Made by a program: the position numbers and the translations under genes
From: Neorhizobium sp. JUb45
GTDB taxonomy: Bacteria > Pseudomonadota > Alphaproteobacteria > Rhizobiales > Rhizobiaceae
Assembly (NCBI RefSeq): GCF_004343585.1
Contig: NZ_SLYW01000003.1
Coordinates: forward strand, 372,001-436,000
DNA: 64,000 bases
Direction of reading: 5' to 3'
The notes under the pieces: model-generated
Told to the model about the DNA's origin: nothing
The model's input: only the letters and a program-made list of their open reading frames with translations
Databases searched by the model: none
In this document: positions 18,246-26,594 of the stretch, piece after piece
Position numbering within the stretch: position 1 is the first letter of the stretch
Layout of the letters: every line of letters begins with the position of its first letter

Positions 18246-19462
18246 GCGACCTCGCAGATGTCGGTCATGGTAATGAGATAGATGCGGATCATGTCGAGGT
18301 AATCGACGATATCGACACGTTCGTCAGGCATGGTGTTGTAGCGGCCGCCCGGCCCGCAGACGACACCTTCCATGCCGCCTTCGGCCCAGAGATGACCGGC
18401 ATCGGTGCCGAAATAGGCCGGCGGGGCGATGGCACCGGTCGGCTGTTTTTCGCCGCGCACCGCCTCGTAGGCGGCATTGATCGCCGTGACGATGCGAGCG
18501 TTCTTGTCGACCGCGAAGGCCGGCATGGTCGGCTGATCATCTTTCGTTTCGGCAGACACCTTTGCCTTCAGGCCCGGATGACGCGCGCAAAGCCCATCGA
18601 GCACCTTCTGGATATCGGCAAGCGCGTTTTCTCTGGCCTGGCCCGGCCCATACCGGCCCGAACCCTTCAGCCGCACGAAATCCGCCACCTGCGGCGGGCG
18701 CCATTCATGCAGATCGCGGCCAAGCGCACCGTGCATGACGCCAACATGCACGCGATTGACCGATTTGTGCTCCTCGGTCGGCGCATCCGAAAACGTCATG
18801 TCGCTGAGTTCGGGGATCAGCTCGCAGGCGGCGCGGATGGCATCGACGGCCGCCTCGCGCTTGGAGAGATGGCGGGTGACGCCCTCGATCTCGATGATTA
18901 AGGTGAAGGCCGCTGCATGCATGGTGATGGCCTGCAGGTCGGACGGTTCCGAGTTGATGAAATAGTCGGCGCGGGTGCCGGCGCGTACCGCCTGCAGCGT
19001 GCCGATACCGCCCTGCAATTCACCGATCACATAGGTGAGGATGACATCGCCCTTCAAGCGGATGCCGTTGTCGATCAGCGTCTTGACGGCGCAAAGCGAG
19101 GAAGCATCGCCGGCCTTCATGTTGGAGACGCCGATGCCGTAGATGAAATCATCATCGACAACACCACCCCAGGGATCGACGGTCCAGCCTTCGGTGGCCG
19201 GATTGGTATCGAGATGGCCATTGAACAACAGGCTCTTGCCACCGCCGGTGCCGCGCCAGATGCCGATCGCATTCACACGATCGCCAACCACCGGCTGGAG
19301 TTCGACTTCCAGCCCCATGGCGCGCATGATATCGGCCATGTGTTCGGCCAGCACGCGCTCGCCGGGCGTTTCCGAATAGCTCTTGTGCCGCACCATGTCG
19401 GCGAGAATGTCGAGGCAGGCCTTTTGGTCGATCCGGCCGGCGAGTTCCACGGCATTTGTCAT
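18242..19462 (-). CDS. M20-family ArgE/DapE-like hydrolase with altered metal site
   Basis: A 406-residue M20 protein with the NGHLDT motif (His83, Asp85). The bridging Asp position in the usual GxxDMK block is Asn114 (VSNMKAG). The usual Glu-Glu pair is Glu148-Leu149 (VIGELQGG). The C-terminal block FGTDAGHLW is kept. It may therefore bind one metal or use a different chemistry from ArgE, DapE or carboxypeptidase G2. It is translationally coupled to the fused ATPase upstream and the M24-fold gene downstream by 4-bp overlaps. Confidence 0.85.
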   Translation of the reverse strand: MTNAVELAGRIDQKACLDILADMVRHKSYSETPGERVLAEHMADIMRAMGLEVELQPVVGDRVNAIGIWRGTGGGKSLLFNGHLDTNPATEGWTVDPWGGVVDDDFIYGIGVSNMKAGDASSLCAVKTLIDNGIRLKGDVILTYVIGELQGGIGTLQAVRAGTRADYFINSEPSDLQAITMHAAAFTLIIEIEGVTRHLSKREAAVDAIRAACELIPELSDMTFSDAPTEEHKSVNRVHVGVMHGALGRDLHEWRPPQVADFVRLKGSGRYGPGQARENALADIQKVLDGLCARHPGLKAKVSAETKDDQPTMPAFAVDKNARIVTAINAAYEAVRGEKQPTGAIAPPAYFGTDAGHLWAEGGMEGVVCGPGGRYNTMPDERVDIVDYLDMIRIYLITMTDICEVA

Positions 19463-21153
19463 CGGGCACTTCCTTCCATCATATCTTGCGACTGCTCGGC
19501 AGCGGCGTGAACCGGAACGGCGTCCAGCAGGGCCTTGGTATAGGGATCACGATCATCCGAACGGGCATCCGGACCATCGAAGAAATCGACCAGCGCACCG
19601 TGATGCATGACGGCGATGCGATGCGCGAGCTGGCGGATGAGGTTGAGATCGTGGGTGATGAAGACGCAGGCCGTGCCGGTATCCTTCTGCAGCTTGACCA
19701 GAAGCTCGGCCACCGCCGCCTGAACCGACACATCGAGCGCCGCCGTCACCTCGTCGCAGATGACGAGATCCGGTTCGGCGGCAAAGGCGCGGGCAATCGC
19801 CACACGCTGCTTTTCACCGCCGGAAAGCTGATGCGGGTGACGTTTGGCATAATCGGCAGGCAGGCGCACCATTTCCAGCAGATCGGCGACCCGTGCCGCG
19901 ACCTTGTCGGCCGGTACGATGCCATAGAGCTTTAGCGGCCGACCGATGATGGTGCCGATCGTCTGGCGCGGATTGAGCGAGGCATCCGGGTGCTGGAAGA
20001 CCAGCTGCACCCGGCGGCGATAGGCGCGGTCGATATCCTTGCGGCTGGCAAAGGTCTTGCCATCGAACTGAAGCTTGCCGTCAAATTCCTGAAGGCCTGC
20101 CAGCACCTTGGCGATGGTCGATTTGCCGGAGCCGCTTTCGCCCACGACACCGAGCAACTCGCCCTTGCGGACGTCCATGCTGACGTTTTTCGCACCCCAG
20201 AAACCGGCCTTTTCGGCTTCCTTCGGCTGAAAAATTTTCTGCAGCATGGTCGGGGCATTGTAATGCACGCCGATCGTCTCGAGGCTGATCAGCGGTTCCG
20301 GATTGACCGGCGCGTCGATGCCGATCCAGCGGTCGGGATTGGGCACGGCGCCGATCAGCTGGCGAGTATAATCGGCCTTGGGGCGACGGAACACATCGTC
20401 CACCTTGCCGCTTTCGACGATGACCCCCTTGTGCAGGACCGAGACCTCATCGACCACGCGCGACACCAGCCCGAGATCATGGGAGATGTAGAGCGCCGAG
20501 ACATTGGTTTCCTCGCGCAACTGGTTGAACAGATCGAGGATCTGGCGGGCGGTCAAAATATCGAGCGCTGTGGTCGGCTCATCGAAAATGATCAGTTCCG
20601 GTTCGCAGGCAAAGGCCGTGGCGATGACCACGCGCTGCTTTTCGCCGCCCGATGCCTCATGCGGATAACGCTGCAGCATGTCCTTTGGGTGGGTGATGCC
20701 GGTGCGGGCAAGGGCTGCTTCGGCCTCCTGCATGGCCTCGACCTTGGTAAGACCACGATGCCGCATCAGCACCTCGGCAATCTGTTCGCCGAGACGGATG
20801 GTCGGATTGAGCGATGTCGATGGGTCCTGAAACACCATGGCCATGCGACGGCCGCGGATATCCAGCATCTGGCGTGGCGTATAGTCGAGGATTTCCTCGC
20901 CGGCGAGACGGATCGCACCCGCCGTTTCCACCGCGTTCGGCGGCAGATAACGCATGATCGACCAGGCCATCGACGATTTGCCGGAACCGGATTCGCCGAC
21001 GAGACCGACCGTCTGTCCCTTGGCGATGGTGAGATCGATATTTTTCAGCGCCGAGACGATGCCATCCGCTGTGCGATAGGACAGCGAATAGTTACGGATC
21101 GCCAGCGCGGCTTTGGTGGTTTCGGTCACGGCCGGAGTGAGCGGGGAGGTCAA
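19459..21153 (-). CDS. Peptide ABC transporter ATP-binding protein, fused DppD-DppF type
   Basis: A 564-residue protein with two complete ABC ATPase domains. Walker A motifs GESGSGKS occur in both halves, as do signatures SGGEKQRVVIATAF and [14 protein letters not shown]. Walker B is DEPTTALD in the first and DEVTAALD in the second, a Pro-to-Val change. I chose a TTG start at 21153 that overlaps the permease stop as TTGA; the longer frame upstream has no family resemblance. One polypeptide replaces the usual two ATPases for this importer. Confidence 0.9.
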   Translation of the reverse strand: MTSPLTPAVTETTKAALAIRNYSLSYRTADGIVSALKNIDLTIAKGQTVGLVGESGSGKSSMAWSIMRYLPPNAVETAGAIRLAGEEILDYTPRQMLDIRGRRMAMVFQDPSTSLNPTIRLGEQIAEVLMRHRGLTKVEAMQEAEAALARTGITHPKDMLQRYPHEASGGEKQRVVIATAFACEPELIIFDEPTTALDILTARQILDLFNQLREETNVSALYISHDLGLVSRVVDEVSVLHKGVIVESGKVDDVFRRPKADYTRQLIGAVPNPDRWIGIDAPVNPEPLISLETIGVHYNAPTMLQKIFQPKEAEKAGFWGAKNVSMDVRKGELLGVVGESGSGKSTIAKVLAGLQEFDGKLQFDGKTFASRKDIDRAYRRRVQLVFQHPDASLNPRQTIGTIIGRPLKLYGIVPADKVAARVADLLEMVRLPADYAKRHPHQLSGGEKQRVAIARAFAAEPDLVICDEVTAALDVSVQAAVAELLVKLQKDTGTACVFITHDLNLIRQLAHRIAVMHHGALVDFFDGPDARSDDRDPYTKALLDAVPVHAAAEQSQDMMEGSAR

Positions 21154-21968
21154 TGGCTTCTCCGGGGATCGAGGGCATCGCGCAGGGCATCGCCGAACAG
21201 GTTGAAACCGAGCGCCGCCATGGCGATCGACAGGCCGGGAATGGCCACGCACCAGGGATTGCGGAACATGAACTGCCGCGCTTCGGCGACCATCAGCCCC
21301 CATTCGGTGCTGGGCGGCTGGGCGCCGAGGCCAAGGAAGCCGAGCGTTGCGCCGATCATGATGGCGAAGGACACGCGGATGGTGGCCTCGACGACGATCG
21401 GGCTCAGCGCATTGGGAAGCACTTCGCAGCCGACGATGTAAAAGCCGCTTTCGCCGCGGGCGATGGCGGCGCGGACATAATCGCGGGTACGTACAGAGAG
21501 GACGGCGCTGCGGGCGATACGCGCCATGCCGGGCGTGAACGCGACGGCGACGGCGAGAAGCGCATGCTCCATGCCGCCCCCCAGCATGGTGACGATCAGA
21601 AGCGTGAAGAGCAGATCCGGCACGGCCAGAAGACCATCGAGAATCCGCATGATGGTACTGTCGACCCAGCCACCGGACACGCCGGCAATCACGCCGATGA
21701 CCGAACCGACACCGACGCCAAGCGCCGTTGCAAACACACCGAAGGCGACGGTCGAAGGCGCTCCATTGAGAACGCGAGAGAGGAGATCACGGCCGAACTG
21801 GTCGGTACCAAGCCAATGCGCGGCGGACGGCCCCTGCAGACGCGCGATCGGGTGAAAGGTCTGCGGATCGTAAGGGGCGAGCCACGGCCCGAAAAGGGCG
21901 GCGGTCAGCACGATCACCAGAAGGGTCGTGCCAACCACCGCAGTCGGGGAACTGAAGAAATCACGCAT
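21150..21968 (-). CDS. Peptide ABC transporter permease (DppC family)
   Basis: A 272-residue inner-membrane permease of the DppC/OppC type. The family N-terminal block GTDQFGRDLLSRVLNG and the ATPase-contact segment RAAIARGESGFYIVGCEVLPNAL are present. Its start overlaps the preceding permease gene by 8 bp. It forms the translocation pore with that permease. Confidence 0.92.
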   Translation of the reverse strand: MRDFFSSPTAVVGTTLLVIVLTAALFGPWLAPYDPQTFHPIARLQGPSAAHWLGTDQFGRDLLSRVLNGAPSTVAFGVFATALGVGVGSVIGVIAGVSGGWVDSTIMRILDGLLAVPDLLFTLLIVTMLGGGMEHALLAVAVAFTPGMARIARSAVLSVRTRDYVRAAIARGESGFYIVGCEVLPNALSPIVVEATIRVSFAIMIGATLGFLGLGAQPPSTEWGLMVAEARQFMFRNPWCVAIPGLSIAMAALGFNLFGDALRDALDPRRSH

Positions 21969-22911
21969 AACGAACCCTCGGATCGAGCATGGCGATGACG
22001 ATGTCCGAGACGAGATTGGACAGCGCATAAACGGCGGCCAGAAGCAGCGTGACGGCCTGGATGACCGGAAGATCGCGGTTTTCCAGCGCATACATCAGCA
22101 GGCGACCAAGCCCCGGCCAGGCAAAGATTTCCTCGACGACGATGATGCCGCCGAGCAGGTAACCGATATCCAGCGAGATGACGGCCACGGCCGGCGCCAA
22201 AGAATTGGGCAGCGCATGGCGACGGATGACGCGGCGTTCGGTCAAACCCTTCAGGCGCGCGGCGCGGACGTAATCGGAGGACAGCACTTCGGCCATTTCC
22301 GAGCGGACCTGCCGGGAGATATGCGCGAGCAGAATGAGGCCGAGCGTGAATGCCGGAAGCGCCACGTGATAGGCAAAGCCCGACATGTTCTCCCAGGGCG
22401 CAACAAAACCGCCGGCCGGGAAAATTCCGGAATTCGGGGCAGCGAGAAACACCAGAAGCAGCGTCGCGGTAACGAATTCAGGCAAGGCCGTACCGAGATA
22501 GCTGAACAGGCCGATCGCCAGATCGACGGCGGTGCCGCGTTTGAGGGCGGCGAGCGCCCCCAAGGGGATGGCGATGACCGTGACCGCGACGAGCGCGGTC
22601 ACGCCAAGCAGAGCCGAGTTGAGAAAGGCCTCGCCGACAACGTCGGACACCGGTAGGGACAGACGCAACGAGGTGCCCAGATCGCCGCGCAGGATGCCGG
22701 CGACCCAGTTGAAATATTGCATGTACCAGGGCTGATCGAGGTTCAATTGCCGCTCGAGTGCCGCAACCGCATCCGGGGTGGCATATTCCCCCAGGATCAT
22801 GATGGCGGCATTGCCGGGTAGAACCGTCGTGATCGCAAAGACCGCGAAGGTGACGATGGCCAGCACCAGGAAGATGGCGAGCAATCGCCTGATCAGATAA
22901 CCCCTGGTCAT
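21961..22911 (-). CDS. Peptide ABC transporter permease (DppB family)
   Basis: A 316-residue permease of the DppB/OppB type, with an N-terminal membrane anchor (RRLLAIFLVLAIVTFAVF). The conserved DYVRAARLKGLTERRVIRRHAL loop binds the ATPase. It starts 4 bp after the binding-protein stop. Peptides, nickel and glutathione are known family substrates; here the neighbouring amidohydrolases suggest a peptide-like or amide compound. Confidence 0.92.
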   Translation of the reverse strand: MTRGYLIRRLLAIFLVLAIVTFAVFAITTVLPGNAAIMILGEYATPDAVAALERQLNLDQPWYMQYFNWVAGILRGDLGTSLRLSLPVSDVVGEAFLNSALLGVTALVAVTVIAIPLGALAALKRGTAVDLAIGLFSYLGTALPEFVTATLLLVFLAAPNSGIFPAGGFVAPWENMSGFAYHVALPAFTLGLILLAHISRQVRSEMAEVLSSDYVRAARLKGLTERRVIRRHALPNSLAPAVAVISLDIGYLLGGIIVVEEIFAWPGLGRLLMYALENRDLPVIQAVTLLLAAVYALSNLVSDIVIAMLDPRVRYA

Positions 22912-22915
22912 GGCA

Positions 22916-24457
22916 TCAGGCCTTATTCAGCCAGACGTTTTCGACATAGTAGTAACGGGACAGCGGCGCGATCGTCCAATCTTCCGCGCCCTTGCCGTTT
23001 GCCGTCAGGATGTCCTCGTAGATCGGCACGATATAAGGCGTGTCCTTTAACTGCAGTTCCTGCGCCTTGGCATAAAGTTCGCGCCGCTTTTCCGTGTCCG
23101 TCGTCGAACGGGCATCTGATATCAGCGTATCGAACTCGGCGTTTTTCCAGGCCGTGTCCTCATAAGAAGCGTCGGAGGTCAGAAGCAGCTTGAACGTGGC
23201 ATCCTCGGTGGCCTGCATGCCCCAATAACCCATGTAGAAGCTGCCCTTCATCCAGACATTGGCCAGATAGGTGTCGTGTGACATGGTCTCGACCTCGATG
23301 TCGAAACCTGCCGGCTTTGCCATTTCCTTCAGCGCAACCGCCACCTGGGCTCGGATCGCCGGACGGTTGGAAGCAACCAGCGTTACCTTGATGCCATCCG
23401 GATAACCGGCCTCAGTCAGCAGTTTCTTGGCGCCTTCCGGATCATAGGCGATCTCGGGCGTCTTGATGGCGTACTGGAATTCCGGCGAGACGAGGTTGTC
23501 GTAAGCGGGGCGGCCGAGGCCTTCGAGCACGATATCGACCAGCAGGCCACGATCGACCGACATGGCAAGCGCCTTGCGCACGCGCACGTCATCGAACGGT
23601 TTCTGGTCCTGACGCATGGTGACGTTGACGAAACGGCCGGACGGAATGCGCTTGGTGGTGATGCCGTTGGCAGCAGTGATACGCTCGAAATCCGCCTGCT
23701 GCACGGTGAGCATGATATCCATGGCGCCGTTGAGGAAATTGGCGCTTTCGGCGGCAAGATCCGGGAAGAGATGCATCTCGACGCCATCGAGATACGGCTT
23801 GCCCTTGATGAAATAGTTCTCGTTCTTGACGAGGCGCACCATGCGGGCGCTGTCGTAGGTTTCGAGCTTGAACGGGCCGGTGCCGTTGGCGGTCGTATCA
23901 AGCTTTTCGCGCGGACCGGAAAGGGCCGCCTTGGAAACGATGCGGGCATTGGCATGCGCCGTCGAGATCGGCAGGTCGGCAAACGGCGTCTTCAGATTGA
24001 AGCGCACGGTGGTGGCGTCGACAGCCTCGATCGTGTCGATCATGTTGAGAACCGAGCGGGCAGCCGCCGGCACATCCTTGTTCAGGATCGCCTGGAAGGT
24101 AGCGACCACATCGTCCGCCGTGCAGGGCGAACCGTCATGGAAGGTAACGCCCTTGCGCAGGAAATAGGTGAAGGTTTTTGCATCTTCACTGCCTTCCCAG
24201 CGCTCGGCAAGGTCGGCCATAGGCTTGTTGTCCGGGCCCATGCGGGTCAGGCCGGAATACAGCATATCCACCACCGGATATTCGGCCGGGCCGGAGCAGT
24301 TCAGCACATTCAGCGTCGCGATACGCGTCGAGTGGCTGATCTTCAGCGTACCGCCCGGCTTGGGCGTGGCAGACTGCGCAAAGCTGATGCCTGGAAGCAT
24401 TGCCGTGGCGGCCATGCCCATTACCACCGTGCGGCGGGTAATCATAAAAGTCGTCAT
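22916..24457 (-). CDS. Peptide-type ABC transporter substrate-binding protein (SBP_bac_5)
   Basis: A 513-residue periplasmic binding protein of the DppA/OppA cluster. The N terminus carries ITRRTVVMG followed by a hydrophobic stretch and AxA site, a possible Tat-type signal. The family block FTYFLRKGVTFHDGSPCTADDVV is clear. It is encoded between an M24-fold protein and its permeases in an eight-gene leftward operon that starts at 25726. Confidence 0.92.
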   Translation of the reverse strand: MTTFMITRRTVVMGMAATAMLPGISFAQSATPKPGGTLKISHSTRIATLNVLNCSGPAEYPVVDMLYSGLTRMGPDNKPMADLAERWEGSEDAKTFTYFLRKGVTFHDGSPCTADDVVATFQAILNKDVPAAARSVLNMIDTIEAVDATTVRFNLKTPFADLPISTAHANARIVSKAALSGPREKLDTTANGTGPFKLETYDSARMVRLVKNENYFIKGKPYLDGVEMHLFPDLAAESANFLNGAMDIMLTVQQADFERITAANGITTKRIPSGRFVNVTMRQDQKPFDDVRVRKALAMSVDRGLLVDIVLEGLGRPAYDNLVSPEFQYAIKTPEIAYDPEGAKKLLTEAGYPDGIKVTLVASNRPAIRAQVAVALKEMAKPAGFDIEVETMSHDTYLANVWMKGSFYMGYWGMQATEDATFKLLLTSDASYEDTAWKNAEFDTLISDARSTTDTEKRRELYAKAQELQLKDTPYIVPIYEDILTANGKGAEDWTIAPLSRYYYVENVWLNKA

Positions 24458-24541
24458 TTCGCCCTCTGTCGTTTGGTTTTGACATTCCGCCGGGCGCCTT
24501 TTCGTTTCTTGTTTTATGGCGCCGGCAATCGTTGAAATCCG

Positions 24542-25726
24542 TCAGGTGATGACGGTCAGATCCTCCGGCAGGGCGGTCAGCACTTCCGGTGCGCCTTCCG
24601 TCACCAGCAGCGTGTGGCCGACGCCCATGGCAAGGCCGGTATCGGCGTCGCCATTCATCACGTGATAGAAAAGCGTCATGCCGGGCCGGCATTCGGTCGG
24701 ATTGCCGGAATAGATCATCGGCGGCACATCCATGCTGGTCGGCGCAAAGGTGCAACCGACCGAATAACCGGTGGCGCCGTAACGGGCACGCTTGTAGCCG
24801 CCCTTGTCGAGACCATCGGCATAGACATCGAAGATTTCGCCCAGCGTCGTGCCCGGGCGGGCGATCTCGGTCATTTTTCGCAAGGTCTCCATGCCGACGT
24901 CGTACATCTTGCGATGCGCATCGGAGACTTTTCCGAACAGGATGGTCCATTCGGTCTTCACGTTGTAACGGCGGTAAGCCACCGGATATTCAACGAGGAT
25001 CTGATCCTGCGCTTCCAGCCGGCGCGGATCGGAAACACCACGGCCATAAACGGCGCGCGGGCCGGAATTGAACAGCGGCGCATTGGGCGGCATGTCGGCG
25101 CCCTGCCCGAGGATCGAGGTCAGGTAGACGGCCTTCAGGTCGCTATCGAGCGCACCGGGGCGAGCCGCCGCAATGACCGCCTCCAGCGACGTATCGAGAA
25201 TGCGCGCCGCCTTGCGGGTGTATTCGATTTCGGCCGGCGACTTGACGACACGCAGCCAGCGGATCAGGTGACGATCGTCTTCAAGCGTGCACCAGTCTCC
25301 GATCGTCTGCTGGGTGCGATAGAGGTTCCAGCCGGTGAGGCCATGGGTGTTCAGCTCGATGGCAATCCTCTTGCCGCCAAGACCCAGCTCTTCGAGAATG
25401 ACCTTCAGGTCGGCGGCCGGATTGGCATCCTCGGCATCCCACCAGATGCGGATATCCTCGATGACGCTGGTCTGGCGCGCCTGCACCAGATCCGGGCGGC
25501 GCGTCAGAAGGATCGGGGCGCGGCCATCGGTCGGCACAACAAGGCACTGGTAATAAACGAAGCCGCCGGTGTCGTAACCCGTCAGCCAGTACATGCTTTC
25601 CTGCGCGAAAACGAGCATCGCATCGACGCCGCGCGCGGCCAGTTCCGCCCGCAGCACGTCCTGCCGCTGAAGATGCTCTTCGCGTGAAAATGGCAGGTTG
25701 GGCGCGACAATCGAATTCACAATCAC
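24542..25726 (-). CDS. M24-fold (creatinase-like) hydrolase lacking metal ligands
   Basis: A 394-residue paralogue of the M24-fold protein at 17031-18245. It shares FAQESMYWLTGYDTGGFVYYQ and the C-terminal MDVPPMIYSGNP block. Canonical metal ligands are absent: the Asp-Asp region reads QILVEYPVAYRRYNVKTEWT, and the Glu positions read LFYHVM and AMGVGHT. It is the first gene of the operon, divergent from the GntR regulator across a palindromic site at 25774. It is probably a creatinase-like C-N hydrolase rather than an Xaa-Pro peptidase; this is inference from residues. Confidence 0.82.
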   Translation of the reverse strand: MIVNSIVAPNLPFSREEHLQRQDVLRAELAARGVDAMLVFAQESMYWLTGYDTGGFVYYQCLVVPTDGRAPILLTRRPDLVQARQTSVIEDIRIWWDAEDANPAADLKVILEELGLGGKRIAIELNTHGLTGWNLYRTQQTIGDWCTLEDDRHLIRWLRVVKSPAEIEYTRKAARILDTSLEAVIAAARPGALDSDLKAVYLTSILGQGADMPPNAPLFNSGPRAVYGRGVSDPRRLEAQDQILVEYPVAYRRYNVKTEWTILFGKVSDAHRKMYDVGMETLRKMTEIARPGTTLGEIFDVYADGLDKGGYKRARYGATGYSVGCTFAPTSMDVPPMIYSGNPTECRPGMTLFYHVMNGDADTGLAMGVGHTLLVTEGAPEVLTALPEDLTVIT

Positions 25727-25773
25727 ATTCCCTCTTATCGGCTTGAAGCCTGTTATTGCGTCAACCTACGGAA

Positions 25774-25783
25774 TGGTATACCA
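25774..25783. promoter_or_regulatory. Candidate GntR/FCD operator TGGTATACCA
   Basis: A perfect 10-bp palindrome of the TGGTnnACCA type recognised by many GntR-family FCD regulators. It lies between the M24-fold operon and the GntR gene. It is flanked by near-identical 16-bp direct repeats (CGTCAACC..CGGAAT) starting at 25759 and 25786, which differ at two bases. The same core recurs at 31381. Confidence 0.65.
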
Positions 25784-25937
25784 GTCGTCAACCATCGGAA
25801 TACAAAATTTCGGCACGCTTAAAAACTGTGCACTTGACCTGCGCGGATAGGTTGGCGAGATGACAATGCGAGGTTGATGTGGCACCGAATCGTCACACAG
25901 AGATGCCGCTGCCATGCGGGAGGAAGAGACAGAGACG

Positions 25938-26594
25938 ATGCTGATCGAGACCGACAAGCGCCTTGCCCTTCAGGCTTACGAACAGATCCTCAACCTTGTC
26001 CTTTCCGGGCAGGCAAAACCGGGCGTGATGATCACCGAACGGCGGCTGGCCGAAACGCTGAACATGTCCCGCACCCCGATCCGCGATGCGCTGCTGATGC
26101 TGGAAGGCGAAGGCCTGCTCATTCGCCAGGGCAGAAGCGGATTGCAAGTCAAGCAGATGCGCATCGAGGACTACATGGATGCGCTGCAGATCCGCCAACT
26201 GCTGGAGCCGGAGGCGGCAAGGCTGGCAGCCGGCCATATGCAGCCCGAGATTTTGGGCGCTCTGGAAATCGACCTGAAGGACCTGCTGCACAATGCGACG
26301 GCGCCCGACGGCAAGCCGGATCGTGGATCGGTGCGCGATGTCGATGACCGTCTGCATGACGGCATCGGCGAGGCAGCGGGCAATCCGCAACTGGCGCAGA
26401 TCATCCGCACGCTTCGACGCCAGACCCAGATTTTCGACCTGCGCAGCATTCCCGAGCGTTTCGAAGTCACCTGTCAGGAACATCTCGCCATCGTGACCGC
26501 CCTACGGGACGGCCGGGCAGACGATGCCGCCGATGCGATGCGCCAGCACCTTGCCCATGTTCGAGACAGCATTATCAAGAGATTGGCCCGCTGA
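25938..26594 (+). CDS. GntR-family transcriptional regulator, FCD (FadR C-terminal) type
   Basis: A 218-residue regulator with an N-terminal winged helix-turn-helix (ITERRLAETLNMSRTPIRDALLML) and a C-terminal FCD ligand domain. The latter includes QIRQLLEPEAARLA and a metal-binding-type pattern DDRLHDGI. The ATG at 25938 has GGAGG about 14 nt upstream; an earlier ATG at 25914 lies before that site. It overlaps the next gene by one base. The likely operator is TGGTATACCA at 25774 and the related site at 31371. Confidence 0.9.
   Translation: MLIETDKRLALQAYEQILNLVLSGQAKPGVMITERRLAETLNMSRTPIRDALLMLEGEGLLIRQGRSGLQVKQMRIEDYMDALQIRQLLEPEAARLAAGHMQPEILGALEIDLKDLLHNATAPDGKPDRGSVRDVDDRLHDGIGEAAGNPQLAQIIRTLRRQTQIFDLRSIPERFEVTCQEHLAIVTALRDGRADDAADAMRQHLAHVRDSIIKRLAR

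Noticed and set aside
17031..25726. Ectoine degradation locus (DoeA/DoeB-like M24 plus M20 pair)
   Set aside because: The M24-fold proteins do not have the DoeA-type active-site pattern I expect, and no eutBC, ehu transporter or diaminobutyrate genes are present.
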